Assembly (NCBI GenBank): GCA_029233965.1
Contig: JARGOP010000028.1
Coordinates: 1-51,357 of the forward strand
Direction of reading: 5' to 3'
DNA: 51,357 bases
Source: Verrucomicrobiales bacterium
GTDB lineage: Bacteria > Verrucomicrobiota > Verrucomicrobiia > Verrucomicrobiales > DEV007
Position numbers and translations under genes: made by a program. Positions 32,725 to 41,797 of the stretch are shown here, piece by piece. Position 1 is the first letter of the stretch, and every line of letters starts with the position of its first letter. The notes under the pieces were generated by a model that saw nothing but the letters and a program-made list of their open reading frames with translations, did not search any database and was not told the DNA's origin.

Positions 32725-34185
32725 TTGCAAAACACGAAGTCACAGCATGTCGGGGGCACGGGGAAGTGTCGGCCCGGTTTCCTTGTTGCCTGCCTCAGTC
32801 TGGCTGCGCTTCAGCAGGGTTGCGTCCTGAACAATCTTGAGAAGTCGGATTCCGCAGTCATGGTCGGAGAGCTCCCGGAAACCTGGACGGGGGGGAGCCG
32901 AACGATCCCCGGAGCTGCGATCACCGGATGGCTCTCCGATTTCCAGAGCCCGCAGCTCACGGCACTCGTGAATGAGGCGGTTGAAAACAATTATGATCTC
33001 TCCGCGACCCTGTCCCGTGTTCAACAGGCGCAGGAGCGTGCGCGGATTGCGGGTTCAGACCGGGTTCCCGCCGTGAATACCGGGATCCGGACGACGCGAT
33101 CGCAGAACCTGCGGGGGGCGGCCTTCCGAAGTGTTCGCGCCAACAACTTCAGTTTTTCCCTCGATGTATCCTGGGAGGCCGATCTCTGGGGCCGAGTGAA
33201 AAATTTGAGAGATTCGCAGTGGGATCTCGTCACTGCGGAAACGAACGTTTATGAAGCGTCGCGTCTCTCCCTCGCGGCGAATGTCGCGAAGACGGCATTT
33301 GAAGTGATCGAGTCTCAGGAGCAGTCAAAGCTCATTCGACAGAATCTGGCGAGCCTCCGAACCAACCTCGCTATTCTGGATTCCAAACTGGAGGCCGGGG
33401 ATGCCGATGACCGGACTGCTCTGGAGATCAGTTTGAGCCGCGCCGATATTGCCGGGGCAAAATCCCGTTTGCTCGCAGAGCAGCGGCAGGAGGATGCCGC
33501 GCGCCGAACTCTCGAAACGCTTCTGGGTCGTTATCCCTCTGGAGAGATCAAGGCCTTGAAAACCCTGCCCCGTCCTTCACGAAAGGTCCCTGCAGGCCTG
33601 CCGAGCGAGCTTCTCCTGCGGCGTCCTGACCTTCTTGCGGCTGAGGCGCGCGTCGATTCCGCTCTCAAAGAACTCGCCGCGAGCCGGAAGGCTTTGCTCC
33701 CCGCCGTGGCCATTACTTCAGGGGCCGGGACTTCGACGACTGACGAGTTCGGCGATATTTTTGACATTCAAAATCTGGTCTGGGACCTGGGGCAAAATTT
33801 GACCCGCCCGCTCTATCAGGGCGGCCGGCTGAAGGCGAACATCCGTCTCGATGACTACGAGAAAGATGAACTGGTCTCGAGCTATGCGGAAACCGCGATG
33901 GTTGCCTTCCGCGAAGTCGAAACGGCACTCGCGGCGGAAGCCTACCTACTGGGGCAGGCTGACTCCCTGAGTGAAGCATCCGGTGAAGCCCTTCGTTCCG
34001 TGGGCCTCAGTCGGAGCCAGTATGAACAGGGGCTGGTCGACATCATTACCCTGTTGGACAGCCAGCGGAGGGCCTTTGATGCGCAGAGCAGCCTCCTTGA
34101 AATCAAACTCGAATTACTTCGCAACCGCGTTGATCTTTATCTCGCTCTCGGCGGCGATTTTGATCATCCTTTGATCGAAAAGTGA
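32725..34185 (+). CDS. RND-system outer-membrane lipoprotein (TolC/NodT-like)
   Basis: The frame has no ATG near its start; TTG 32725 gives 486 residues. A signal peptide (about 17-32) ends in a lipobox-like LQQGC with Cys33, as in NodT-type outer-membrane factors. The body is the long helical family pattern: TALVNEAVENNYDLSATLSR (given as 20 residues), VSWEADLWGRVKNLRDSQWD, LLRRPDLLAAEARVDSAL and LTRPLYQGGRLKANIRLDDY. The VSWEADLWGR and RRPDLLAAE strings are diagnostic. The protein should form the trimeric outer-membrane channel of the pump whose adaptor and permease follow. The adaptor gene starts 100 bases later. Confidence 0.9.
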   Translation: MQNTKSQHVGGTGKCRPGFLVACLSLAALQQGCVLNNLEKSDSAVMVGELPETWTGGSRTIPGAAITGWLSDFQSPQLTALVNEAVENNYDLSATLSRVQQAQERARIAGSDRVPAVNTGIRTTRSQNLRGAAFRSVRANNFSFSLDVSWEADLWGRVKNLRDSQWDLVTAETNVYEASRLSLAANVAKTAFEVIESQEQSKLIRQNLASLRTNLAILDSKLEAGDADDRTALEISLSRADIAGAKSRLLAEQRQEDAARRTLETLLGRYPSGEIKALKTLPRPSRKVPAGLPSELLLRRPDLLAAEARVDSALKELAASRKALLPAVAITSGAGTSTTDEFGDIFDIQNLVWDLGQNLTRPLYQGGRLKANIRLDDYEKDELVSSYAETAMVAFREVETALAAEAYLLGQADSLSEASGEALRSVGLSRSQYEQGLVDIITLLDSQRRAFDAQSSLLEIKLELLRNRVDLYLALGGDFDHPLIEK

Positions 34186-34285
34186 TTCCGATGAACTGAG
34201 ACGTATTTCTCCGTTCAAACGTAACAACTTTCCCCACGACGAAACCTCCATTGCCAGCGGGTGTTAGATCCGAAGTGCTCCCTGT

Positions 34286-35593
34286 ATGAAGTTGATTTTC
34301 CGTATTCTGGCCCCGCTGATCATCGTGGTTCTGGCAGGTTTTCTGGCGAATTATTTTATCGAGAGTAAGCCCGAGGCGAGGACCTTTGAAACGCCCCCGC
34401 AGGTCACGAAGGTCGAGGCAACGCGCCTCGTGCCCGGGTCTTATCAGATTTTTCTTGAGACTCAGGGCGCCGTCCGACCGAGGACGACCACCAACCTCAT
34501 TCCGGAAGTGAGTGGGCGGGTCGTCGAAGTGTCACCGAATTTCCGGGAGGGTGGCTTTTTTGAAGAGGGTGAAGTGCTCCTGAAGCTTGACCCGGTGAAC
34601 TACGAGACCGCCGTGATCGTGAACGAAGGGGCGGTTGCTGAAGCAGAGCGTGTTCTTCATGAGGAGAAAATTCGCGGAGAGCAGGCAATTGAAAACTGGC
34701 GGCGTCTCGGAAAGACGGGTGAGCCAAGTGAGTTTGTTTCGAGAAAGCCGCAGCGGCTCGAGGCGGAAGCACGTCTCCGGGCAGTCGAGGCGCAGCTCGA
34801 GCAGGCGAAACGGGATCTGGAGCGCACTGAAGTGAAGGCTCCCTTTGCCGGACGAATTATCGAGCAGAACGTCGATGTGGGGCAATTCGTGAGTTCGAAC
34901 ACGCAACTGGGGCGGGCTTTTTCGACGGATGTCATGGAGGTGCGCCTGCCGCTCACGAACCGGCAGCTTGAGTTTGTTGATCTTCCGGATGAATTCAGAG
35001 GTGACGCGGCTCCGGTTGCGGGCCCGGAGGTCGCAATTTCAGGGCGATTGGGGCAGAATTTGAGTCAGTGGACCGGGAGGATTGTCCGGGTCGACAGTTC
35101 TATCGATGAATTTTCGAGACAGCTTTTTGTGGTCGCGGAAGTGGAGGATCCGTATCGCCGCAAAGAGGGGCGCACCGGGTTTCCGCTGAAGATTGGAATG
35201 TTTGTCGATGCATTGGTGAAAGGAAAGAACCTTGAGAGCGTTTTTGTGGTGCCTCGGAAGGCGGTCAGGGTGGGCGGGGAAGTGATTGTCATCGGAGAAG
35301 ACAATCGCATCCGAAGGCAGGAGGTCTTTCCGATCTGGTCAGAGGAGGACAAAGTGGTTATCCCGGAATCGGGGGGAGGACTGAAGTCCGGCGATGTGAT
35401 CTGTCTGACGCCACTTGCCTATCCGGCAAACGGAGCCCTCGTGCTGCCGACCATTGACGGAGTTACCCCCGAGATTGAGATTCCTGCCGGAGGTCCCGGA
35501 TCGATGCCGTTCAGCAAAGGCGGAAAGGGGAAAGAGGGAGGCGGAAAAGGGAAAAAAGAAAAAGGAGGCGCTGAGGCACCGCAGGATTCCTGA
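34286..35593 (+). CDS. RND-system periplasmic adaptor (membrane fusion protein)
   Basis: The 435-residue protein has one N-terminal hydrophobic segment (about 5-23), with no lipobox, so it is anchored by that helix or secreted. The lipoyl/hairpin region is clear: TTNLIPEVSGRVVEVSPNFR, GGFFEEGEVLLKLDPVNYE, a helical hairpin (about 110-185) and VKAPFAGRIIEQNVDVGQFV. The beta-barrel and membrane-proximal domains follow to about 395. The last 30 residues are an unusual Gly/Lys-rich tail (FSKGGKGKEGGGKGKKEK). The adaptor links the outer-membrane channel to the inner-membrane permease. The permease gene starts 23 bases after its stop. Confidence 0.92.
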   Translation: MKLIFRILAPLIIVVLAGFLANYFIESKPEARTFETPPQVTKVEATRLVPGSYQIFLETQGAVRPRTTTNLIPEVSGRVVEVSPNFREGGFFEEGEVLLKLDPVNYETAVIVNEGAVAEAERVLHEEKIRGEQAIENWRRLGKTGEPSEFVSRKPQRLEAEARLRAVEAQLEQAKRDLERTEVKAPFAGRIIEQNVDVGQFVSSNTQLGRAFSTDVMEVRLPLTNRQLEFVDLPDEFRGDAAPVAGPEVAISGRLGQNLSQWTGRIVRVDSSIDEFSRQLFVVAEVEDPYRRKEGRTGFPLKIGMFVDALVKGKNLESVFVVPRKAVRVGGEVIVIGEDNRIRRQEVFPIWSEEDKVVIPESGGGLKSGDVICLTPLAYPANGALVLPTIDGVTPEIEIPAGGPGSMPFSKGGKGKEGGGKGKKEKGGAEAPQDS

Positions 35594-35616
35594 ATTGGTG
35601 AAGTGTTCAACCGGAG

Positions 35617-38600
35617 ATGATTGCATTTTTCGCCAGAAACGGAGTCGCCGCGAATTTACTCCTCGTCGGTATCGTCCTCGCAGGAGCCTACGCGCTCACT
35701 TCAAAGAAAATCCCGCTGGAGGTCTTTCCGGAATTTGAGAGTCGCACCATTTCGGTCTCGGTGAATTACCGCGGAGCCACTCCGGAAGAGGTCGAAGAGT
35801 CCGTTGTGATCCGCGTCGAAGAGGCGATCTCCGACGTTGAGGGCATCGAAGATATGCTTTCCACCGCGAACTCGAGCGGTGGTAATGTCACCGTTGAGGT
35901 CGATGAGGACTATGACATGCGGGAGGTTCAGGATCTGATCGAAGCGCGGATCGATGCGCTTGAGGATTTCCCCCCCGGCGACGCGGAGAATGTGGTGATC
36001 AGAACCGCAGAGTCCAATCGATGGGTCATCAGTGTCGTCATCAGTGGTGATCTCAGCGAGCATGACATGACTCAACTCGGGATGCAGGTGAGAGATGATG
36101 TCGTGAATCTCCCCGAGGTCACCAATGCGCAGCTTCAGGGGACGCGTCCGCACGAGGTTTCGATCGAGATCGATGAGACCGCGCTGCTGAAGTACAATCT
36201 CACTTTCACGCAGGTGGCGCAGGCCCTGAGGGAGTCCTCGATCGATGTTCCTGCCGGAACGCTGGAGACAGTTTCGGGCGAGGTCGCCCTGCGGACGAAA
36301 GGGCGCGCCTACAATCAGAAGCAATTCGAAGACATCACGCTCATCGCAAGGGAGGATGGCTCACGCGTGACCGTGGGCGATGTCGCGGTCGTGAATGACG
36401 GGTTCGATGAGAATCCGTTTGTGGCGCGGATGAATGGCGAGCGATGTGTTCTTGTTCCTGTCTTCCGCGAAGGGAACCAAAGCGCGATCCGGATTGCTGA
36501 CGAAGTGAAGGAATTCATGACGGAGTATCAGAAGAAGCTTCCTCCGGGAGTTTCGATCAGCTACTGGAGCGATCAGTCGGAGGTGGTCCGGGGCCGTCTC
36601 GACACCCTTCTCGACTCCGCCTGGAAGTCGATGCTCTTCGTCTTCATTCTCCTGACATTATTTCTGCGGCCGAGTCTGGCCTTTTGGGTGACGCTGGGAA
36701 TTCCCGTCTGTTTCATGGGGGCTTTTGCGGTGATGCCGATGGTGGATGTCTCAATTAATATCGTCAGTCTCTTCGGATTTATACTTGTGTTAGGAGTTGT
36801 TGTTGATGATGCGATTGTTACCGGCGAAAATATTTACACCAAACAGAAGGAGATCAAAGATCCGGTCGAAGCGGCTATCGTCGGGACCAAAGAGGTTTCC
36901 CTTCCGGTGGTTTTCGGAGTGCTCACGACGATGCTGGCGTTTATCCCGCTGTTTTTCATGTCGGGATTTCACGGAGCCTGGATGCCGCAGATTGCAACGA
37001 TTGTGATCATTGTGCTCGCGTTTTCCCTGGTGGAGTCAAAGCTGATTCTCCCGTCCCACCTCACGCACAGCCCGCGCCGCTGGATCAAAGGATTTCTCCG
37101 ATTCTTCATTGGCGATTACCTGACGGGAGGAGTGGCAAAGTGTTACGGCTACTTTTCCCGGTTCCAGGAGGCGATCGCCGGGAGTGTCGAGTGGTTTGTC
37201 AGGGTTCTGTTTCAACCGGCCTTGAACCGGGTCCTGCGAAATCGCTACACCGTGCTTGCGGTGTTTTTGGGAACTCTCATCATTCTCGTGGGAGCTTTTC
37301 AGGGGGGCAGAATCAAGCAGGTCAGCTTTCCCCGCGTCGAGAGTGAGCGCGCTACCTGTCGCCTCACGATGCAGGAGGGAACGCCTTACGAAGTGACCGA
37401 AAAATATGTCCTGATGATGGAAGACATCGTCATGGACATGAAGGAAAAATACGTCGGCCCGGACGGGGTCTCGGTGATTGAGAACGTGTTCTCCAGTATC
37501 GGGGGGCAGGGGGTCTCCTCTTCGCGTGCCACCAACCGGACCGGACAAAGCCATCAGGGGGAAGTCGTCTTTGAAATCACCCCTCCGGAGGATCGGGAGA
37601 TCGAAATCGGAACGAGAGAGCTGGCGACGGAGTGGCGGGAAGAGATTCAAAAGCGCGGCGGTATTGTCGGAGCGAAAGAACTCTACTTCCGGGCAGAGAT
37701 CGGCCGCGGGCGTGACCCCATCGAGGTCCAACTGCGTGGCAAAAATGTCGATCACCTCACCGAGGCGGCGGCGTCGATCCGCGATCGCATGGCCACCTAC
37801 GAAGGACTCTTCGATATCTCGGACAGCCTTGACGAAAGCCGCGAGGAAATTCAGCTGCGAATTCGACCTGAAGCGGAGTTGGTCGGACTGACGATGTCTG
37901 ATCTGGCCCGTCAGGTGAGGCAGGGCTTCTTCGGGGAAGAGATCCAGAAGATTCAGCGGGATCGTGATGAAGTGAGGGTGATGCTGCGGTATCCGCTCAA
38001 GGACCGGAAGTCGATTGCCTCTTTGGAGTCGATGATGATCCGCACGGGAGACGGGCGTGCCGTTCCCTTCACGAGCGTCGCCGATGCGGTGATTGAGCAG
38101 AGTTTTCCGAGGATCGAGCGCATTGACCGGAATCGGGCCGTGGAAATCTCTGCCGATGCGGACAAGGAATCCGTCGATCTCGCCCTGATCCGGGAGGACC
38201 TGGCGGAGTGGATCCCCACGATTCTGACGAAGTACCCCGGCATGAGTTTCAGTTTTGAAGGGGAGGCACGGGAAGAGCGGGAGAACTCCGGAGGGATTCT
38301 CATCGGAGCACTCATGATCGTCTTTGGCATCTACGCGATGCTCGCGATTCCTTTCCGCTCCTACATCCAGCCGCTTATGGTTATGGCGGTAATCCCGTAT
38401 GGATTGATCGGCGCCGTCGCAGGCCATCTCATCGAAGACTTCATCCGGGTAGACAGCGGCGGGATGCCACTCAGTTTCCTGAGCTATTTCGGGATGCTCG
38501 CCCTCTCAGGTGTCGTGGTGAATGACAGTCTCGTTCTCGTCGACTACATCAATCGCCGTCGTGCCGCGGGCGACGGAGTTTTCGAAGCCGTCAGTACGGC

Positions 38601-38862
38601 GGGAGCAGCGAGATTCAGGGCGATCATTCTTACCTCAGCGACGACCTTCGCCGGGCTGTTCCCGTTGATCCGGATGGAAGCAACCCAGGCCCAGTTTCTC
38701 ATTCCGATGGCGGTCAGCCTCGGCTACGGAATCCTGTTCGCAACGATCATCACACTCTTCCTTGTCCCGATCAACTACCTGATCCTTCATGACATCGGAA
38801 AGCTCTTTAATCGGGTCTACGAAAACAAAAATGAGGTGAGTGCGCCTCCGGTTTCGGCCTGA
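35617..38862 (+). CDS. RND-family efflux permease (AcrB/HAE type)
   Basis: The 1081-residue protein has the standard RND layout: one membrane helix, a large periplasmic loop, six helices, a second large loop and five more helices. VNYRGATPEEVEESVVIRVE near residue 50 is the usual porter-domain start. The proton relay in TM4 is present as Asp397 and Asp398 in LGVVVDDAIVTGENIY, the signature of HAE pumps that export hydrophobic or amphiphilic compounds; heavy-metal pumps have a different motif here. GVVVNDSLVLVDYIN marks the symmetric TM10 region. It forms the proton-driven part of the pump with the two genes upstream. Substrates are unknown. It is convergent with a lipoprotein gene, 25 bases away. 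Confidence 0.94.
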   Translation: MIAFFARNGVAANLLLVGIVLAGAYALTSKKIPLEVFPEFESRTISVSVNYRGATPEEVEESVVIRVEEAISDVEGIEDMLSTANSSGGNVTVEVDEDYDMREVQDLIEARIDALEDFPPGDAENVVIRTAESNRWVISVVISGDLSEHDMTQLGMQVRDDVVNLPEVTNAQLQGTRPHEVSIEIDETALLKYNLTFTQVAQALRESSIDVPAGTLETVSGEVALRTKGRAYNQKQFEDITLIAREDGSRVTVGDVAVVNDGFDENPFVARMNGERCVLVPVFREGNQSAIRIADEVKEFMTEYQKKLPPGVSISYWSDQSEVVRGRLDTLLDSAWKSMLFVFILLTLFLRPSLAFWVTLGIPVCFMGAFAVMPMVDVSINIVSLFGFILVLGVVVDDAIVTGENIYTKQKEIKDPVEAAIVGTKEVSLPVVFGVLTTMLAFIPLFFMSGFHGAWMPQIATIVIIVLAFSLVESKLILPSHLTHSPRRWIKGFLRFFIGDYLTGGVAKCYGYFSRFQEAIAGSVEWFVRVLFQPALNRVLRNRYTVLAVFLGTLIILVGAFQGGRIKQVSFPRVESERATCRLTMQEGTPYEVTEKYVLMMEDIVMDMKEKYVGPDGVSVIENVFSSIGGQGVSSSRATNRTGQSHQGEVVFEITPPEDREIEIGTRELATEWREEIQKRGGIVGAKELYFRAEIGRGRDPIEVQLRGKNVDHLTEAAASIRDRMATYEGLFDISDSLDESREEIQLRIRPEAELVGLTMSDLARQVRQGFFGEEIQKIQRDRDEVRVMLRYPLKDRKSIASLESMMIRTGDGRAVPFTSVADAVIEQSFPRIERIDRNRAVEISADADKESVDLALIREDLAEWIPTILTKYPGMSFSFEGEAREERENSGGILIGALMIVFGIYAMLAIPFRSYIQPLMVMAVIPYGLIGAVAGHLIEDFIRVDSGGMPLSFLSYFGMLALSGVVVNDSLVLVDYINRRRAAGDGVFEAVSTAGAARFRAIILTSATTFAGLFPLIRMEATQAQFLIPMAVSLGYGILFATIITLFLVPINYLILHDIGKLFNRVYENKNEVSAPPVSA

Positions 38863-38887
38863 GCCGCTTCGAAAGAGATGGCCTCTC

Positions 38888-40003
38888 TCAATTATCCGTT
38901 GCCGCGGGAAGCGTGACGTCTTCAACCCGCAGTTGGCAGCGGAGAAACTTGACCTGGTCCAATTCCCCCGGAATCAGGATCGTGGTGCGGTTCCAGCGAA
39001 AGTTCGCCACCTTTGATGACACCATCGCTTCGAACGGCTGGAGCGCGGCACTCCAGGCTCTCATTTTCTCATTGTATTCGTCGGACGATTCCTGCTCCCC
39101 GCGCTTCGGGAGAGCGGGGCCGTGATCACCGACGAGACGACATTGATTGATCGTGAAGCCGTAGGGGTTTCCGATTTCGAGGGTCAGCTTCGTGCCGAGT
39201 TCGGTCTGCTCGGACTTTTTCACAGAGATGAGGAAAGCGCCGTAATCGGTCCGCAGGACCGAAGCGCCTTCGGAGTCGACCTGAATGTGGGAAAAGGTGC
39301 CACTTCCGCTGCCGGAGTCCTGGCGCTTGAGGCGGGCGTTCTCGATGTTCATCGAGAAGCGAATCATCTCAAGCTGGTCCCGGGAATCGGCGGGCAGCTC
39401 GATGTCGAAAGGCGTCCACGAAAATGGTTCGAGGGTCCGGGAAATCCGGGTTTCGAAAGGCGTCAGGGTTTCCTGCCAGGCACGGATTTTAGGATTGTTC
39501 AGTGTGTATTCTTCGCCCTCGTCCAACTCGGGGGTGCCGCCTCCGTAGTCACCGGTCAGGGTGAATTGCTCGACTGCAACGGCGTGTGGATTGCCGATGT
39601 TGAGATGAACGGTGTAACCACCCTGTGTCAGGTTCAGATCCATTCCCTCCATGCGGACGAGGAAGGTCCCGTGATCGGTGAGCAGGGGGGCATGACCCTG
39701 CAAATTTGGACGCAGGTAGACCATGTTGTTGGTCGCCCCTTTCATCGCGATGACCTGACTGAGCGATCCCTCGAGATCGGCGATTCTCTCATCGAAGGAG
39801 CGTCCATCCGCGGAAACGCCGACACTGGTTTCGGCGGCAATGACGCGTGCTTTGAGTTCCTCGACCTCATCGCGGGTGTCCGACCGGACTCCCCGGAGCT
39901 CTGCCTCGAGACGGTCGACACGCTCTTGAAGGTCCTTGTCGCAGCCTGTCAGCGCACCCGCCATGAGGAGAAGGGTGAGCGTTCTTTGGAGGGAGGAAAT
40001 CAT
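38888..40003 (-). CDS. Lipoprotein with coiled coil and two YajI-like (DUF3251-like) repeats
   Basis: This 371-residue protein has a signal peptide with a lipobox ALTGC (Cys21). A short coiled coil follows (about 23-90: DLQERVDRLEAELRGV and later heptads). The rest is two copies of one domain, about 105-230 and 255-365. They align by TDHGTFLVRMEGM with TDYGAFLISVKKS, HLNIGNPHAVAVEQFTLTGD with EIGNPYGFTINQCRLVGD, and IRAWQETLTPFE with MRAWSAALQPFE. The pattern resembles the E. coli lipoprotein YajI (DUF3251), which carries one such domain. Function of that family is unknown. The protein should sit at a membrane facing the periplasm. The gene is convergent with the RND permease, but no operon link exists. 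Confidence 0.7.
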   Translation of the reverse strand: MISSLQRTLTLLLMAGALTGCDKDLQERVDRLEAELRGVRSDTRDEVEELKARVIAAETSVGVSADGRSFDERIADLEGSLSQVIAMKGATNNMVYLRPNLQGHAPLLTDHGTFLVRMEGMDLNLTQGGYTVHLNIGNPHAVAVEQFTLTGDYGGGTPELDEGEEYTLNNPKIRAWQETLTPFETRISRTLEPFSWTPFDIELPADSRDQLEMIRFSMNIENARLKRQDSGSGSGTFSHIQVDSEGASVLRTDYGAFLISVKKSEQTELGTKLTLEIGNPYGFTINQCRLVGDHGPALPKRGEQESSDEYNEKMRAWSAALQPFEAMVSSKVANFRWNRTTILIPGELDQVKFLRCQLRVEDVTLPAATDN

Positions 40004-40053
40004 AGAGGGGGAAAGTAAAGCGCAGAGGGAATCACATTCAAGAGAACAAAGCG

Positions 40054-41556
40054 CTACTGTTTTCGCAGAACGGTGGGCACGGAGAGGATTCCTGTTGCAC
40101 TGATATGCCGGATTGCGACCTGCTCCGGTTCTTTGTCGAGGCGGAAGCGTTCCTGACTCGCGGGGAATCGACGAAGGGTGACCCAGTTTTGACCTTCCTT
40201 CACTTGTACGATCTTCCAGCGTGCCTGGGCACCCGGTTTGAAGGCGAGAGTAAGTCCCCCGCTTTCACGGATCGGCGCGACGTAGACGGGATCGGGAGGG
40301 GTGGTCCCGAGCCAGGGCGAGGCGGGCGGGATCGCTCCTTCCGCGTAGGAAGTTCGCAAGCGGGCGCGGAGTCCACCCCGGTCCTCTTTGATCGCTTTGA
40401 TGCTCCAATGAATGTGGCCCGCCCCCATCGGGGAGGGCTTGTTTCGAGTCACATCGATTTGCTTGATCGTTTCCGTTGAGGGTCGGCCTTTGTCTTCGGA
40501 GCTGAGAATACGGCTCGAGGCGATTCCGGGCCAAAGATGACGGCGTTGTGAGTTTTGATCGCTCCACCATGAATACAGGGCAGTGAAGCTTTGGGCTGCC
40601 GGATAGATTCTCCAGTAAAGCTGAGGGGAAAAGTAGTCGAGCCAGCCATTTTGAAGCCACTTCTTCGAGTCCGCGAAAATGTGATCGTAGGCATCAAGTC
40701 CGGCTTTGACGCTGCCTGGGTTGCCGGGACGCCAGATGCCGAAGGGGCTGATTCCCACCTGCACCCAGGGCTTGGTTGACTTGACTGAGGAATACATCGA
40801 CTGCACGAAGCTGTCGATGTTCGAGCGCCGCCAGTAGCGCACGTCGAGCTTTCCGCCTTTTGCCTGATAGGCGCGAAACGCGGCGGAGTCATTGAACTGA
40901 TCGTAGACTTTGCCGTTCACCGTCTTCGGATAGGGATAAAAGTAGTCATCAATGTGAACGGCATCGACATCATAGCGTTTCGTCACATCGGTCATCACCG
41001 CGATGGCCCGGTTGCGAACGTAGTCCGAGGACGGGTCGGCCCATTTCTGAGAGCCGACCGAGAGCATCAGCGAAGAGTGGGTTTTCGAGATATGCTTTGA
41101 TGACTTCGTGGATCGCTCCGTTGCGCTCGCACGAAAGGGATTGAACCACGCGTGCAGTTCTATGCCGCGACGGTGGGCTTCCTGCACCGCGAATTCGAGC
41201 GGGTCATACCCATCCGGTGGAGGCGACCCCATTTTCCCGGTGAGGAACCAGGACCAGGGTTCGAGGTTGGATTTATAGAAGGCGTCACACTCAGTCCTGA
41301 CTTGCAGGACGACGGCGTTTAATCCGGTCTCTGCAGCGAGATCAAGAAGCCCGATCAACTCCGCTCGCTGCTGACTCGGAGAAAGGGTGTAGGTCGAAGG
41401 CCAGTCGATATTGTGAACCGTGGCGATCCACGCGGCCCGGAATTCGCGACGCGGCTCAGGGATTTCCGTTTTCACCGGGATGTATTCGCCCCGCAGGAGT
41501 GAAGGGAGCAGAAATGCCGGAAGGATGATGCTCAGGAGGCGGTGCGGGACGCTCAT
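40054..41556 (-). CDS. Secreted GHL10-type glycoside hydrolase
   Basis: From ATG 41556 the protein has 500 residues and opens with a signal peptide (MSVPHRLLSIILPAFLLPSL); an upstream in-frame start at 41619 would only lengthen the leader. The GHL10 (YddW-like, DUF187) barrel begins FRAAWIATVHNIDWPSTYTL (about 38-57) and continues with LDLAAETGLNAVVLQVRTEC, GIELHAWFNPFRAS, VDAVHIDDYFYPYP and WVQVGISPFGIWRPG, the core family strings; WLDYFSPQLYW supplies a later acidic and aromatic strand. A beta-sandwich-like tail of about 100 residues ends the protein. The family is predicted to cleave glycosidic bonds, in some members the glycan of denuded peptidoglycan. The gene reads alone. Confidence 0.88.
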   Translation of the reverse strand: MSVPHRLLSIILPAFLLPSLLRGEYIPVKTEIPEPRREFRAAWIATVHNIDWPSTYTLSPSQQRAELIGLLDLAAETGLNAVVLQVRTECDAFYKSNLEPWSWFLTGKMGSPPPDGYDPLEFAVQEAHRRGIELHAWFNPFRASATERSTKSSKHISKTHSSLMLSVGSQKWADPSSDYVRNRAIAVMTDVTKRYDVDAVHIDDYFYPYPKTVNGKVYDQFNDSAAFRAYQAKGGKLDVRYWRRSNIDSFVQSMYSSVKSTKPWVQVGISPFGIWRPGNPGSVKAGLDAYDHIFADSKKWLQNGWLDYFSPQLYWRIYPAAQSFTALYSWWSDQNSQRRHLWPGIASSRILSSEDKGRPSTETIKQIDVTRNKPSPMGAGHIHWSIKAIKEDRGGLRARLRTSYAEGAIPPASPWLGTTPPDPVYVAPIRESGGLTLAFKPGAQARWKIVQVKEGQNWVTLRRFPASQERFRLDKEPEQVAIRHISATGILSVPTVLRKQ

Positions 41557-41797
41557 GGGAAGTTTAAGAAAGATTAATGATACCTTGTCCGTGCTTTTCC
41601 GGCAACTGCTATCCGTCATTGGCGGTGTCAGGGGGGGCTCTCCTCAGGCGAGGCGGAACATCCATCCTCACAGCCGCGCCCCAAAGGCTGCGAAGGACCG
41701 CAAAACCTCCGAACCATTGGATGACAATCCTGCCCCCGTTCCGGATCACCGGGAGTTCGCTCAGGGTGAGCAGGATTCTCATCGAAGCAGGAGCGGT

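Noticed and set aside
37036-38427. A 463-codon open frame on the minus strand within the RND permease gene.
   Set aside because: The permease is certain on the other strand, and the antisense frame is His/Arg/Asp-rich with no family features.
38874-38888. AGAGA/TCTCT stem between the convergent RND permease and lipoprotein genes.
   Set aside because: Five weak base pairs without a T-run; not distinguishable from chance.
41609-41782. A 57-residue minus-strand frame between the glycosidase and SGNH genes.
   Set aside because: No ribosome-binding site and no recognisable family; composition fits chance in GC-rich DNA.
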